Positions 1 through 5,082 of a DNA stretch of 26,760 bases are shown piece by piece (the stretch's first letter is position 1; each line of letters begins with the position of its first letter). The notes under the pieces are model-generated. The model was not told where the DNA came from and made no database searches. It saw only the letters and a program-made list of their open reading frames with translations. Origin of the DNA: a virus; the IMG/VR virus record IMGVR_UViG_3300020197_000131, positions 1 through 26,760 of that record; one strand, 5' to 3'. Both the position numbers and the translations under genes were made by a program.

Positions 1-142
1 GAAAATCTCGCACGTAGCCTTACTCTATTTTCTTAGATAGTTAGTATAATTAGATGGTTGGCTCAAGCGGAGCACTGCCGGAGAAATGGCGGACTGCTGC
101 CGTTTCCGGAGGGGGAGGGGGGATTTGCGACATCTGCAATTT

Positions 143-185
143 CAACCCTGATATAGAACGATTAGATCGGTCTATATCAGGGTTG
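143..185. repeat. Long near-perfect palindrome (hairpin)
   Basis: A 15-base arm (143-157) is the exact reverse complement of 171-185. The 13-base loop holds a further 4-bp stem (CGAT 159-162 with ATCG 166-169). It lies just beyond the stop of the leftward gene 196-534, so it could end that transcript, but neither strand has a T-run after the stem. A protein-binding or replication-related palindrome is equally possible. Confidence 0.6.
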
Positions 186-195
186 CATCACGTAA

Positions 196-534
196 TCACT
201 CGCTCCGCATCGCCAATTCTGCTACGGAACGTTTGGTTTCAGGCGCTTTGCGCATGTCATTTAGCAGCATCATGGTGTGCCGAGGACGACGGTAGTATGT
301 CTTGCGACGCCTGATTGTGTTGCACTTGTCGTACACACTCACGTACTGGTTGTAGATCGCTTGGAGTTCAAGCGCTCCAGCCTTTGACGGCTCAAGCATC
401 ATGCTGCCGCCGTCACGGCGGTTCAATTCGATAGGCTCAACCGCCCATCTATTGTAGCTGCCGTGCACATGCTGTGAACCTAGACGCTTAGCCTTTTCGG
501 CCAAGAGGGCAACCGGTCCTTTAGACTTGCTCAT
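196..534 (-). CDS. Small basic protein of unknown function, leftward
   Basis: A 112-residue ORF that I do not recognise. The product is Arg/Lys-rich, with a cluster RRRKTYYRRPRH in the C-terminal half, so nucleic-acid binding is a reasonable guess only. The start is supported by GCGGAGTGATTATCC directly before the ATG, which gives a GGAG Shine-Dalgarno 9 bases upstream and matches one arm of the dyad found before many genes here. It is transcribed away from the rest of the early genes. Its upstream side is occupied by a 13-bp palindrome and a minus-strand TATAAA that could be a -10 element. It could encode a regulator, but nothing in the sequence proves this. Confidence 0.6.
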   Translation of the reverse strand: MSKSKGPVALLAEKAKRLGSQHVHGSYNRWAVEPIELNRRDGGSMMLEPSKAGALELQAIYNQYVSVYDKCNTIRRRKTYYRRPRHTMMLLNDMRKAPETKRSVAELAMRSE

Positions 535-540
535 GGATAA

Positions 541-554
541 TCACTCCGCGTTTA
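541..554. promoter_or_regulatory. Degenerate copy of the repeated dyad
   Basis: TCACTCCGCGTTTA matches the TCACTCCGGAGTTA version of the repeated operator-like dyad at 11 of 14 positions. On the minus strand its good arm, GGAGTGA, is the Shine-Dalgarno of the gene starting at 534. Confidence 0.4.
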
Positions 555-559
555 TAATT

Positions 560-593
560 CTAGGCCGCGCGACGTTTCCATCGCGCGGCCTAG
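560..593. repeat. Perfect 13-bp GC-rich inverted repeat
   Basis: Arms 560-572 (CTAGGCCGCGCGA) and 581-593 are exact reverse complements around an 8-base loop. It sits about 25 bp upstream of the leftward gene at 534. There is no T-run, so a classical terminator is unlikely. A protein binding site, origin element or 5' UTR structure are alternatives. Confidence 0.65.
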
Positions 594-605
594 CTATTCA
601 CTCTT

Positions 606-636
606 CCGTCGTTGCAGGTCCTTACTGCGACGACGG
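606..636 (+). repeat. 12-bp stem-loop
   Basis: CCGTCGTTGCAG (606-617) pairs with CTGCGACGACGG (625-636), with one T:G wobble, around a 7-base loop. The related repeat at 973-999 keeps CCGTC and pairs it with a nearer GACGG, giving a shorter 5-bp stem. Confidence 0.5.
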
Positions 637-831
637 CCCTGCCGTTCCTAGCGGCTCGGAATTTTTAGCTCCGGCACGTGACGGGAACGACCCGTTTCAG
701 TGCCTATGCCTCCTAGCCTTTCCACCAGCGCTGGTATGCGGCCCGATCTAACGCTATCGCGTAACGATTGGCGCATTTGCTTCCCATGAGGTTCGCAATG
801 GATCATACTCTCGACTGCCTATGCAGGTCCT

Positions 832-885
832 TACTGCCAAGGCGAGCGGGGCTTTATCTACTGCCAAGGCGAGCGGGGCTTTATC
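832..885 (+). repeat. Perfect tandem repeat, 2 x 27 bp
   Basis: Units 832-858 and 859-885 are identical, each starting TACTGCCAAGG and ending GGCTTTATC. They lie in the gene-poor region. Only two units are present and there is no spacer, so this is not a CRISPR array. Confidence 0.85.
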
Positions 886-1541
886 ATCCGCCCTAATCTA
901 CCCTCGATCCATGTCAGGTCTACTTTTTCGTATCCGCGGCCTAACTCGACGGAAATCTGGATGGTATAGGGGAGCTATTCACTCTTCCGTCGTCGCAGGA
1001 CGGTTTGCCCATTGTATTCAACTAGCACCATGGCGATCAGGTTCCCCCGTCCGAATTTATCGGGCAAAACCTGTTAACGTCGAAGCCTACGGCCCGTTCG
1101 CGTTATCCTTTTGAAACCTTGGGTCGCCTTGAGAAACGGTATAGGCTCGCGCCACTAAACACGTTTCGCACTCGTTTCCCGCAATCTCGTTTCAACAAAG
1201 CTTACGCCGATTTATGTGCTTCGCACTCGCACAGTGTCACGGCCCCATTGGCTTTGTCGGTAACGGTCTACCGCCGATTTGTTCCACGCTTTCCATGGCA
1301 ACGGCGCTTGCGCATGTGGCGCTTGCTACCTTGCCAGCCTAGTGCAATCCGTTCTAATCGCGTGCGGCGTCATCCGACGTGCGCTGCGATACGTTAAGGG
1401 TCTTACATGCCGTTAAGGCGATGCCCGATTGCTTAGTCCATAGCACCAATCGCCGCGCCGTATGCAGGGAAACGGTATAGGCTCACGCCACTAAACGCGC
1501 GTCCCTCATTATCCTTAGGCTAGAACGGCATGGCGGCGTGA

Positions 1542-1555
1542 TCACTCTGGAGTGA
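1542..1555. promoter_or_regulatory. Repeated dyad, TCACTCTGGAGTGA
   Basis: First full copy of the operator-like dyad. It lies about 100 bp upstream of the promoter at 1658 and is not next to any start codon. This is one of the copies whose position fits DNA binding rather than ribosome binding. The same 14-mer recurs at 15876, and its reverse complement at 12181 and 18235. Confidence 0.7.
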
Positions 1556-1657
1556 CAATCGAAGGGAGGCCGGGCCTAATGGCCTGACGGGTGGCGGGTG
1601 GGGGGCCGGTTTCGGTGTTCGTGAAACCCCTAAGCCAAGAAAATCGAAGTACCCCCC

Positions 1658-1686
1658 TTGACACCCCTAAAAGAATGTGTTATAAA
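1658..1686 (+). promoter_or_regulatory. Strong sigma70-type promoter for the rightward early genes
   Basis: TTGACA at 1658-1663, a 17-base spacer, and TATAAA at 1681-1686, with an extended -10 TGT just before it. The predicted transcript starts near 1693, giving a leader of roughly 20 bases before the ATG at 1716. It would drive the packed gene set 1716-5082. It is the best promoter match I found in the window. Confidence 0.8.
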
Positions 1687-1715
1687 AAATTACAAGAAAA
1701 ATTCTGGAAAAACAA

Positions 1716-2297
1716 ATGGACGAGTACAAACTACAGTACACGCTGGAAGCCCCGCCCCGAATACCCGGCCTCTACGCCTTGAAGAACATGGTCGCCGGGA
1801 TGATTTTCATCGAGGCCACAAAAAATCTCTACGCCCGATTTGCGACGTGGCAATCCGCGCTGAACAGGAACAGCCCGCAACTTTTCCCCGAGGGAATGGA
1901 GCCATATACCCGCAACCCAGCCGACTGGCGGTTTATTGTAATACACGAGGAAGAAGGAATTGCCCCTCAGAAACTTTGTGAAATGGAGAAGCAGGCCATC
2001 GCCAAGATCATGGCGCAACAGCCTGACAAGCTCATGAATGCATATTTCACACGTGGTGAACGTGCCTCCCGTCCGCCCCGTGCCCCCCGTACAACACCCA
2101 GTCCAGCCGCACGGTCTACCATAACCGACGCCAACGGTACCGTCATGACCTACAAACAAGTAGCCGCAGCACTCAATTTGCGTATAGGTACAGTGAAGCA
2201 GAAGCTGCACGACTTGCGCAAACGCGGCGTGAACACCATGACCCTAGAAGAGTTCGCGAAGCCGCTTGGTCCGTCTGGTCGCCCGCCCAAACATTGA
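1716..2297 (+). CDS. Degenerate GIY-YIG nuclease-like protein with C-terminal HTH
   Basis: 193 residues. Residues 18-45 fit a GIY-YIG core: GLY (18-20), then MIFIEAT at 29-35 where families have YIG, then NLYARF with the expected Arg at 41. A Glu-rich helix (E89, E91) follows where the family's metal-binding Glu usually lies. The second Tyr is replaced by Phe (F31) and the Gly of YIG by Glu, so catalysis is uncertain. After a Pro/Arg/Thr-rich linker (about 115-133), residues 145-185 resemble the small HTH modules attached to homing endonucleases (TYKQVAAALNLRIGTVKQKL). It is first in the early gene set, directly behind a strong promoter. It may be a homing-type endonuclease or a DNA-binding derivative turned regulator; the fold is likelier than activity. 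Confidence 0.65.
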   Translation: MDEYKLQYTLEAPPRIPGLYALKNMVAGMIFIEATKNLYARFATWQSALNRNSPQLFPEGMEPYTRNPADWRFIVIHEEEGIAPQKLCEMEKQAIAKIMAQQPDKLMNAYFTRGERASRPPRAPRTTPSPAARSTITDANGTVMTYKQVAAALNLRIGTVKQKLHDLRKRGVNTMTLEEFAKPLGPSGRPPKH

Positions 2298-2322
2298 CAA
2301 CCCCAGCCACCTGTTGTACAAC
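2294..2322 (+). promoter_or_regulatory. Possible secondary promoter
   Basis: TTGACA at 2294-2299 overlaps the preceding stop codon. A 17-base spacer leads to TACAAC at 2317-2322, which matches the -10 consensus at only four of six positions. If active, the transcript would begin within a few bases of the ATG at 2332 and be almost leaderless, which would fit that gene's lack of a Shine-Dalgarno. Confidence 0.35.
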
Positions 2323-2331
2323 CGTGCAATC

Positions 2332-2592
2332 ATGTCAGCAGTAATCCCCCGCCGCAAGGCCACGGAGCCGGTCAGGCCCAGCCATCTCCCCACTGCGGTC
2401 GAGCAGCGGCTGAACCGGCGTGTGTTGCCGAGCGACACGCTGGAGGACTGGCAGGTTAAGCGGCTGGAGCGCATTGGCGTGGACAAGGACTATCTGGACA
2501 CGCTCACCCCCGATGTCGTGGTCGTGCGTGCCGACCTGCCAGACGAGCCAATCCCGGAAACAAGGGTGAAAACATGGAAGCCGAGCACTTGA
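2332..2592 (+). CDS. Small early protein, unknown function
   Basis: 86 residues from the ATG at 2332. I do not recognise the family. It is rich in Arg and Pro in the first half and acidic near the end. No clear Shine-Dalgarno precedes the ATG, so this start is a choice. A TTG at 2266 would add 22 residues but would overlap the previous gene by about 30 bases. The 3' end overlaps the next gene by 19 bases, in keeping with the packed operon and possible translational coupling. Confidence 0.6.
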   Translation: MSAVIPRRKATEPVRPSHLPTAVEQRLNRRVLPSDTLEDWQVKRLERIGVDKDYLDTLTPDVVVVRADLPDEPIPETRVKTWKPST

Positions 2593-2921
2593 ACAATAAC
2601 GCTCCCGGCGATAACGTCAGTAAAGACGTGCTGCGGCGACGCAACGCCGAGCAGGCTGCCTACATCGAGCGCGTCAACGAGCAACTGAAGGTGGTCCAGC
2701 GCATTGCCATCCTCGCCGTCGCCAAGTTGGGGGGCACCATGCGCATCAAGGAGGCTGACTGGGACAGTGCAGCCGGGGCCGATATGCAGTGGCGCACGGT
2801 GCGCCTGCCAAGCTTCGCCCCGGAGATACACGTGGCGTGCACCTTGCAGGGCGAGTTCCTGAACACGCCTGACACGCCCCCGGAAACGCCCGAAACGCCC
2901 GTGTCGGGTAGTGTGAACTAA
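2574..2921 (+). CDS. Small early protein with N-terminal helical segment
   Basis: 115 residues of unknown function. Residues about 18-55 look like an amphipathic helix or short coiled coil (VLRRRNAEQAAYIERVNEQL). A short beta-rich part follows, then a Thr/Pro-rich tail of PDTPPETPETP type. The ATG lies inside the end of the preceding gene behind GGGTGA, a fair ribosome binding site. The protein looks like the small helical accessory proteins common in phage early operons, but I cannot assign a role. Confidence 0.6.
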   Translation: MEAEHLNNNAPGDNVSKDVLRRRNAEQAAYIERVNEQLKVVQRIAILAVAKLGGTMRIKEADWDSAAGADMQWRTVRLPSFAPEIHVACTLQGEFLNTPDTPPETPETPVSGSVN

Positions 2922-2929
2922 CCCCAAAC

Positions 2930-2943
2930 TAACTTTGGAGTGA
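2930..2943. promoter_or_regulatory. Repeated dyad, TAACTTTGGAGTGA, with embedded RBS
   Basis: Differs from the TAACTCCGGAGTGA copies at two positions in the left arm. GGAG at 2937-2940 is the Shine-Dalgarno for the ATG at 2947, with a 6-base spacing. The module GGAGTGACAAATG is identical to those before 3755 and 21403. Confidence 0.6.
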
Positions 2944-2946
2944 CAA

Positions 2947-3294
2947 ATGCAGAGGCGTGACTACAGCAAGATGTCGCCAAACCCCGGCGACATACAGAAC
3001 CGGATGAAGCCGCCAACCAAGGAGAGCACGATGGTGCAGCACGATACCAGCAATCCCGGTGACCCGGAGAAATTTGACCCAAACACACCGCCGCCCGGTG
3101 CCTCGATCATGCCGAACAGCGGCAATCCGGGTTCCCCCCACCCGGTTCCGCCAGACGGGCAGCCAGAACTTCCATTTGAAGACACGCCGCAGACCCCGAT
3201 GGAGGGGTATCCACCGGAGCTTCCGCCCGGTGGCGTCGTCACCGATGCCCCACTTGACGAGATGCGTCCACCGGAGCCACCGGAGACGGCATAG
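2947..3294 (+). CDS. Proline-rich, probably disordered small protein
   Basis: 115 residues dominated by Pro, Gly, Asn, Asp and Glu, with repeated NPG, PPG and PPE motifs from end to end and no predicted hydrophobic core. It is probably largely disordered. No family is recognised. The start is well supported by the dyad-borne GGAG 6 bases upstream. Its coding sequence has long antisense open frames that are by-products of the skewed composition. It could be a structural spacer, an interaction tail or a host-interaction factor; there is no evidence to choose among these. Confidence 0.55.
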   Translation: MQRRDYSKMSPNPGDIQNRMKPPTKESTMVQHDTSNPGDPEKFDPNTPPPGASIMPNSGNPGSPHPVPPDGQPELPFEDTPQTPMEGYPPELPPGGVVTDAPLDEMRPPEPPETA

Positions 3295-3349
3295 CCCTCC
3301 CGGAGCAGCCCGAGCAGGCAGGTGCTCTAGGAGCGCCCGGAGGGCCGCG

Positions 3350-3378
3350 CACCCGGAGGGCTGTTACCCCTCCGGGTG
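3350..3378 (+). terminator. GC-rich stem-loop, possible terminator or attenuator
   Basis: CACCCGGAGGG (3350-3360) pairs perfectly with CCCTCCGGGTG (3368-3378) around a 7-base loop. It lies in the 119-base gap between the genes ending at 3294 and starting at 3414. The stem is strong, but only TTGC follows it, so factor-independent termination is doubtful. Two more CCCGGAG-type words just upstream could form alternative pairings, which would suit an attenuator. Confidence 0.4.
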
Positions 3379-3413
3379 TTGCACATACCCAAACCGTAGA
3401 ACAAGCGGTAGCC

Positions 3414-3734
3414 ATGCAAGCTTATCTCAAGGCGGCACATGACTGGGTGGTGGTCACGCTTGGCTTCAAGCGCGTCGCCCTGATCGACTTCACCCCGCCC
3501 GACAGCATGATCCGGGAGGTGTCGCCCGGTCTGTACGCCCGGCCCAACGGTGCCATCAAGACCGAGGTCGTCCTGTGGTTCAACCTGCGGAGCCGGTTCA
3601 GGCTGCTGTTTTCCGGCAAGGTGCACGTGGTCACGGTGGTGTGGGTGAACGACCCGGTGGTGGCAGCGGGGGACAGCATTTCGTGGGGGGTTTTGCCACC
3701 GTTCGACCCGCTGGACCCCAAGCTCAAGGTCTGA
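3414..3734 (+). CDS. Small phage protein with hydrophobic beta segment
   Basis: 106 residues. The middle (about 60-80) carries LRSRFRLLFSGKVHVVTVVW, a basic-hydrophobic stretch like those in many unassigned phage proteins of this size. It might be a peripheral membrane or beta-strand segment and is not a classical transmembrane helix. The ribosome binding site (GCGGTAGCC before the ATG) is weak, and the gene follows a strong stem-loop, so expression may depend on read-through. It belongs to the run of small genes that contains the anti-defence candidates. Function unknown. Confidence 0.6.
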   Translation: MQAYLKAAHDWVVVTLGFKRVALIDFTPPDSMIREVSPGLYARPNGAIKTEVVLWFNLRSRFRLLFSGKVHVVTVVWVNDPVVAAGDSISWGVLPPFDPLDPKLKV

Positions 3735-3737
3735 ATA

Positions 3738-3751
3738 TAACTCCGGAGTGA
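3738..3751. promoter_or_regulatory. Repeated dyad, TAACTCCGGAGTGA, with embedded RBS
   Basis: Same 14-mer as at 20134 and 21386, and the reverse complement of the copy at 22814. GGAG is 6 bases before the ATG at 3755, and the 20 bases 3738-3757 (through the ATG) are the same as at 21386-21405. Confidence 0.75.
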
Positions 3752-3754
3752 CAA

Positions 3755-4000
3755 ATGGGACTTGCAAGGGACGAACTTGACTTGGTGAAGGAAGGCAAGA
3801 GCATCCTCAACCGGTGCAAGCCGGACGAGCCGGTGTTCATACTGCGGGCGAAGGACCTGCTGGCCCCGGCTATGGTGGAGTTGTGGATCGCGGCGGGTAT
3901 TGCGTTCGGGGTGGAGCAGGAAAAGGTCGAAGCGGCCAAATTCCTCGCCAAGCAGATGCGTATCTGGAGGGAAACCAACAACCCCAAGCTGCCCGACTAG
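3755..4000 (+). CDS. Small conserved-type phage protein
   Basis: 81 residues, mainly helical. The segment DEPVFILRAKDLLAPAMVELW followed by a helix of KVEAAKFLAKQMRIW type resembles small phage proteins I associate with the same gene neighbourhoods as DUF2829, where PIFVLRAKD-like motifs recur. No function is established to my knowledge. The start has an excellent dyad-borne Shine-Dalgarno. The position directly before the Acb2-like gene makes it a candidate for a further host-interaction or anti-defence protein, but that is guilt by association. Confidence 0.65.
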   Translation: MGLARDELDLVKEGKSILNRCKPDEPVFILRAKDLLAPAMVELWIAAGIAFGVEQEKVEAAKFLAKQMRIWRETNNPKLPD

Positions 4001-4010
4001 GAGGGGCGAT

Positions 4011-4220
4011 ATGTTCACCGACGAGGAAATCAAGCTTGATCCGGTCCTCAAGTATTTCAGCTTCGCGCACCTGAAGTATCCGTTGTTGCACATCAGTAAG
4101 GAACACGCCGTGTTGGCGAAGTTCATCATCGACAACACGCCGCGCAACCCGGAGCGCACCGTCGCCCTGCGCAAGCTGCTTGAGGCCAAGGACGCGGCGG
4201 TTCGCGCCGCACTGGGGTAG
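4011..4220 (+). CDS. Acb2-like cyclic-nucleotide sponge (Acb2/Tad1 hairpin family), putative
   Basis: 69 residues. After a short acidic start, residues 15-69 follow the pattern of the small helical-hairpin family that includes Acb2: an aromatic/His entry (YFSFAHL), a first helix ending LAKFIIDNTP (35-44), the turn RNPERT (45-50), and a second helix VALRKLLEAKDAAVRAAL (51-68). Known Acb2 proteins form compact hexamers that soak up cyclic di- and trinucleotide messengers and so block CBASS; relatives also bind Thoeris-type signals. The start follows GGAGG at good spacing. The location two genes before a Tad2 homologue supports an anti-defence role. The similarity is judged by eye. Ligand-binding residues are not confirmed, and many hairpin-family members are uncharacterised. 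Confidence 0.65.
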   Translation: MFTDEEIKLDPVLKYFSFAHLKYPLLHISKEHAVLAKFIIDNTPRNPERTVALRKLLEAKDAAVRAALG

Positions 4221-4237
4221 CCCCGGAGAAAAGAGCG

Positions 4238-4600
4238 ATGTCGGACGAAAACTTCAAGGATCACCCGGAGGTGGTGGCGGTGGCGGTACTGAGCACTGGG
4301 GGGTGGGGTGCTGCTGGGGCAGCCCCCGAAAACTTCAAGGACCACCCGCAGTCAATCGGTGAGCGCCGCAGCGAGGACGCTGGGAACGGTGCGTTGTGGA
4401 CGCCGCGCGAAGCGATGATCCACGTGCTGCGCCTGATCGACAGCGGGGAGATCAAGCCGGAGGCGCTGGTCGTGTGCTGGTCGGAAAGCGACGACAAGCC
4501 GGGGGTGAAAACCACCAAGTTCCGTGCGTCGGCACCCGACCCGGTTACGTCTGTTGGTCTGCTTACCATGATCGCCCAAAAGATGGTGGGCGTGGCTTAA
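4238..4600 (+). CDS. Unknown protein between two anti-defence candidates
   Basis: 120 residues. The N-terminal part contains the motif ENFKDHP twice (residues about 4-10 and 31-37), separated by a Gly/Ala/Val-rich stretch, as if a short segment was duplicated. The folded part is probably residues about 52-120, starting LWTPREAMIHVLRLIDSG and ending with the helix VGLLTMIAQKMV. The start has GGAGAAAAG upstream. I do not recognise the family. It lies between the Acb2-like gene and the Tad2 gene, so a third defence-related function is worth considering without being shown. Confidence 0.6.
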   Translation: MSDENFKDHPEVVAVAVLSTGGWGAAGAAPENFKDHPQSIGERRSEDAGNGALWTPREAMIHVLRLIDSGEIKPEALVVCWSESDDKPGVKTTKFRASAPDPVTSVGLLTMIAQKMVGVA

Positions 4601-4612
4601 CAGGAGAGGAAC

Positions 4613-4834
4613 ATGAACGGCTTTGGATGGGCGATCCGGCGTATGGAGGACGGTGGCAAGGTTACCCGCGCCGGGTGGAACGGCAAGAACATGTGGCTGG
4701 CGATCATGAAGCCCGGTATTGGTAGCGACATGACCTTACCCTACATTTTCATGTGCACCGGGACCGGCGACAGCGTGCCGTGGCTGGCGTCGCAGACAGA
4801 CATGCTGGCGACCGACTGGGGGGAAGTGATATGA
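4613..4834 (+). CDS. tad2: Tad2-like anti-Thoeris sponge (DUF2829)
   Basis: 73 residues matching the DUF2829 pattern over the full length. Residues 4-20 (FGWAIRRMEDGGKVTRA) are the first helix and turn. GWNGKNMWL (21-29) is the signature strand, LPYIFM (42-47) the middle strand, and PWLASQTDMLATDW (56-69) the signature C-terminal segment. Tad2 proteins of this family assemble into small oligomers that bind the Thoeris signal gcADPR, and some also bind cyclic dinucleotides, thus preventing effector activation in infected cells. The start follows AGGAGAGG. The last codons overlap the next ATG (ATGA), implying translational coupling. Family assignment is confident; which messenger this one binds is not known. 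Confidence 0.85.
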   Translation: MNGFGWAIRRMEDGGKVTRAGWNGKNMWLAIMKPGIGSDMTLPYIFMCTGTGDSVPWLASQTDMLATDWGEVI

Positions 4835-5082
4835 TCTACCTGACGATGCTGGTGAGTGACCTGCCGGTGGTTCCGCTGGAGACTGATGCCCAGCGGATTT
4901 ACGTGCGGATCGAGCAGGGGGTGCCGGACGGGTTCCGGGACTTCACCGTCGAGCAGATGGTGACTTACTTCTCCAGCGTGCGGGAGGTGATCGAGCAGGA
5001 CCTGAACGCTATGTCCACGCCGATACCGGTGGAGCCTGCCGAGCCACAGGGTTCCGTTGTGAGCCAATCCGGCGAGCAATGA
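4831..5082 (+). CDS. Small acidic protein, last gene of the early set
   Basis: 83 residues. The start ATG overlaps the preceding stop (ATGA), so I prefer it to an upstream in-frame start at 4753. The N-terminal part is beta-like and hydrophobic (MIYLTMLVSDLPVVPL). A helical region (DFTVEQMVTYFSSVREVIEQ) and a Pro/Glu/Ser tail follow. No family is recognised. The 3' end overlaps the end of the convergent terminase gene by 74 bases, so the two transcripts must overlap antisense unless something outside my recognition stops them. Confidence 0.6.
   Translation: MIYLTMLVSDLPVVPLETDAQRIYVRIEQGVPDGFRDFTVEQMVTYFSSVREVIEQDLNAMSTPIPVEPAEPQGSVVSQSGEQ

Larger units (their letters stand above)
555..1657. 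other. Gene-poor, repeat-rich region of about 1.1 kb
   Basis: No convincing gene on either strand: the rightward ORFs of 74, 97 and 92 codons lack good start signals and protein-like composition, and two of them share a peptide only because they cross the same DNA repeat. The region holds several internal repeats: 592-618 with 973-999 (26 of 27 identical), 613-628 with 822-837 (16 of 16), a perfect tandem 2 x 27 bp at 832-885, and 1133-1163 with 1469-1499 (29 of 31). It also holds strong hairpins at 560-593 and 606-636. It lies between the leftward gene at 534 and the promoter at 1658. Candidate roles are an origin, a cis-acting packaging or partition region, structured RNA, or decayed sequence. 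Confidence 0.55.

Noticed and set aside
54-120. tRNA-like folding (GCTC...GAGC and CTGCC...GGCGG stems)
   Set aside because: The D-loop is too short, the anticodon loop would have eight bases, and there is no TTC-type T arm.
553-558. Perfect TATAAT on the plus strand
   Set aside because: No -35-like sequence at 16-18 bases and no extended -10; it more likely serves the minus strand or is chance.
832-885. CRISPR array
   Set aside because: Only two units, directly adjacent without spacers.
527-1397. Three rightward ORFs (527-751, 821-1114, 1119-1397)
   Set aside because: No ribosome binding sites, protein-unlike composition, and they cross hairpins and DNA repeats; the shared peptide IHSSVVAG comes from the 27-base repeat.
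3422-4345. 307-codon antisense ORF
   Set aside because: It is a shadow of four well-spaced rightward genes that have ribosome binding sites; no start signal and skewed composition.
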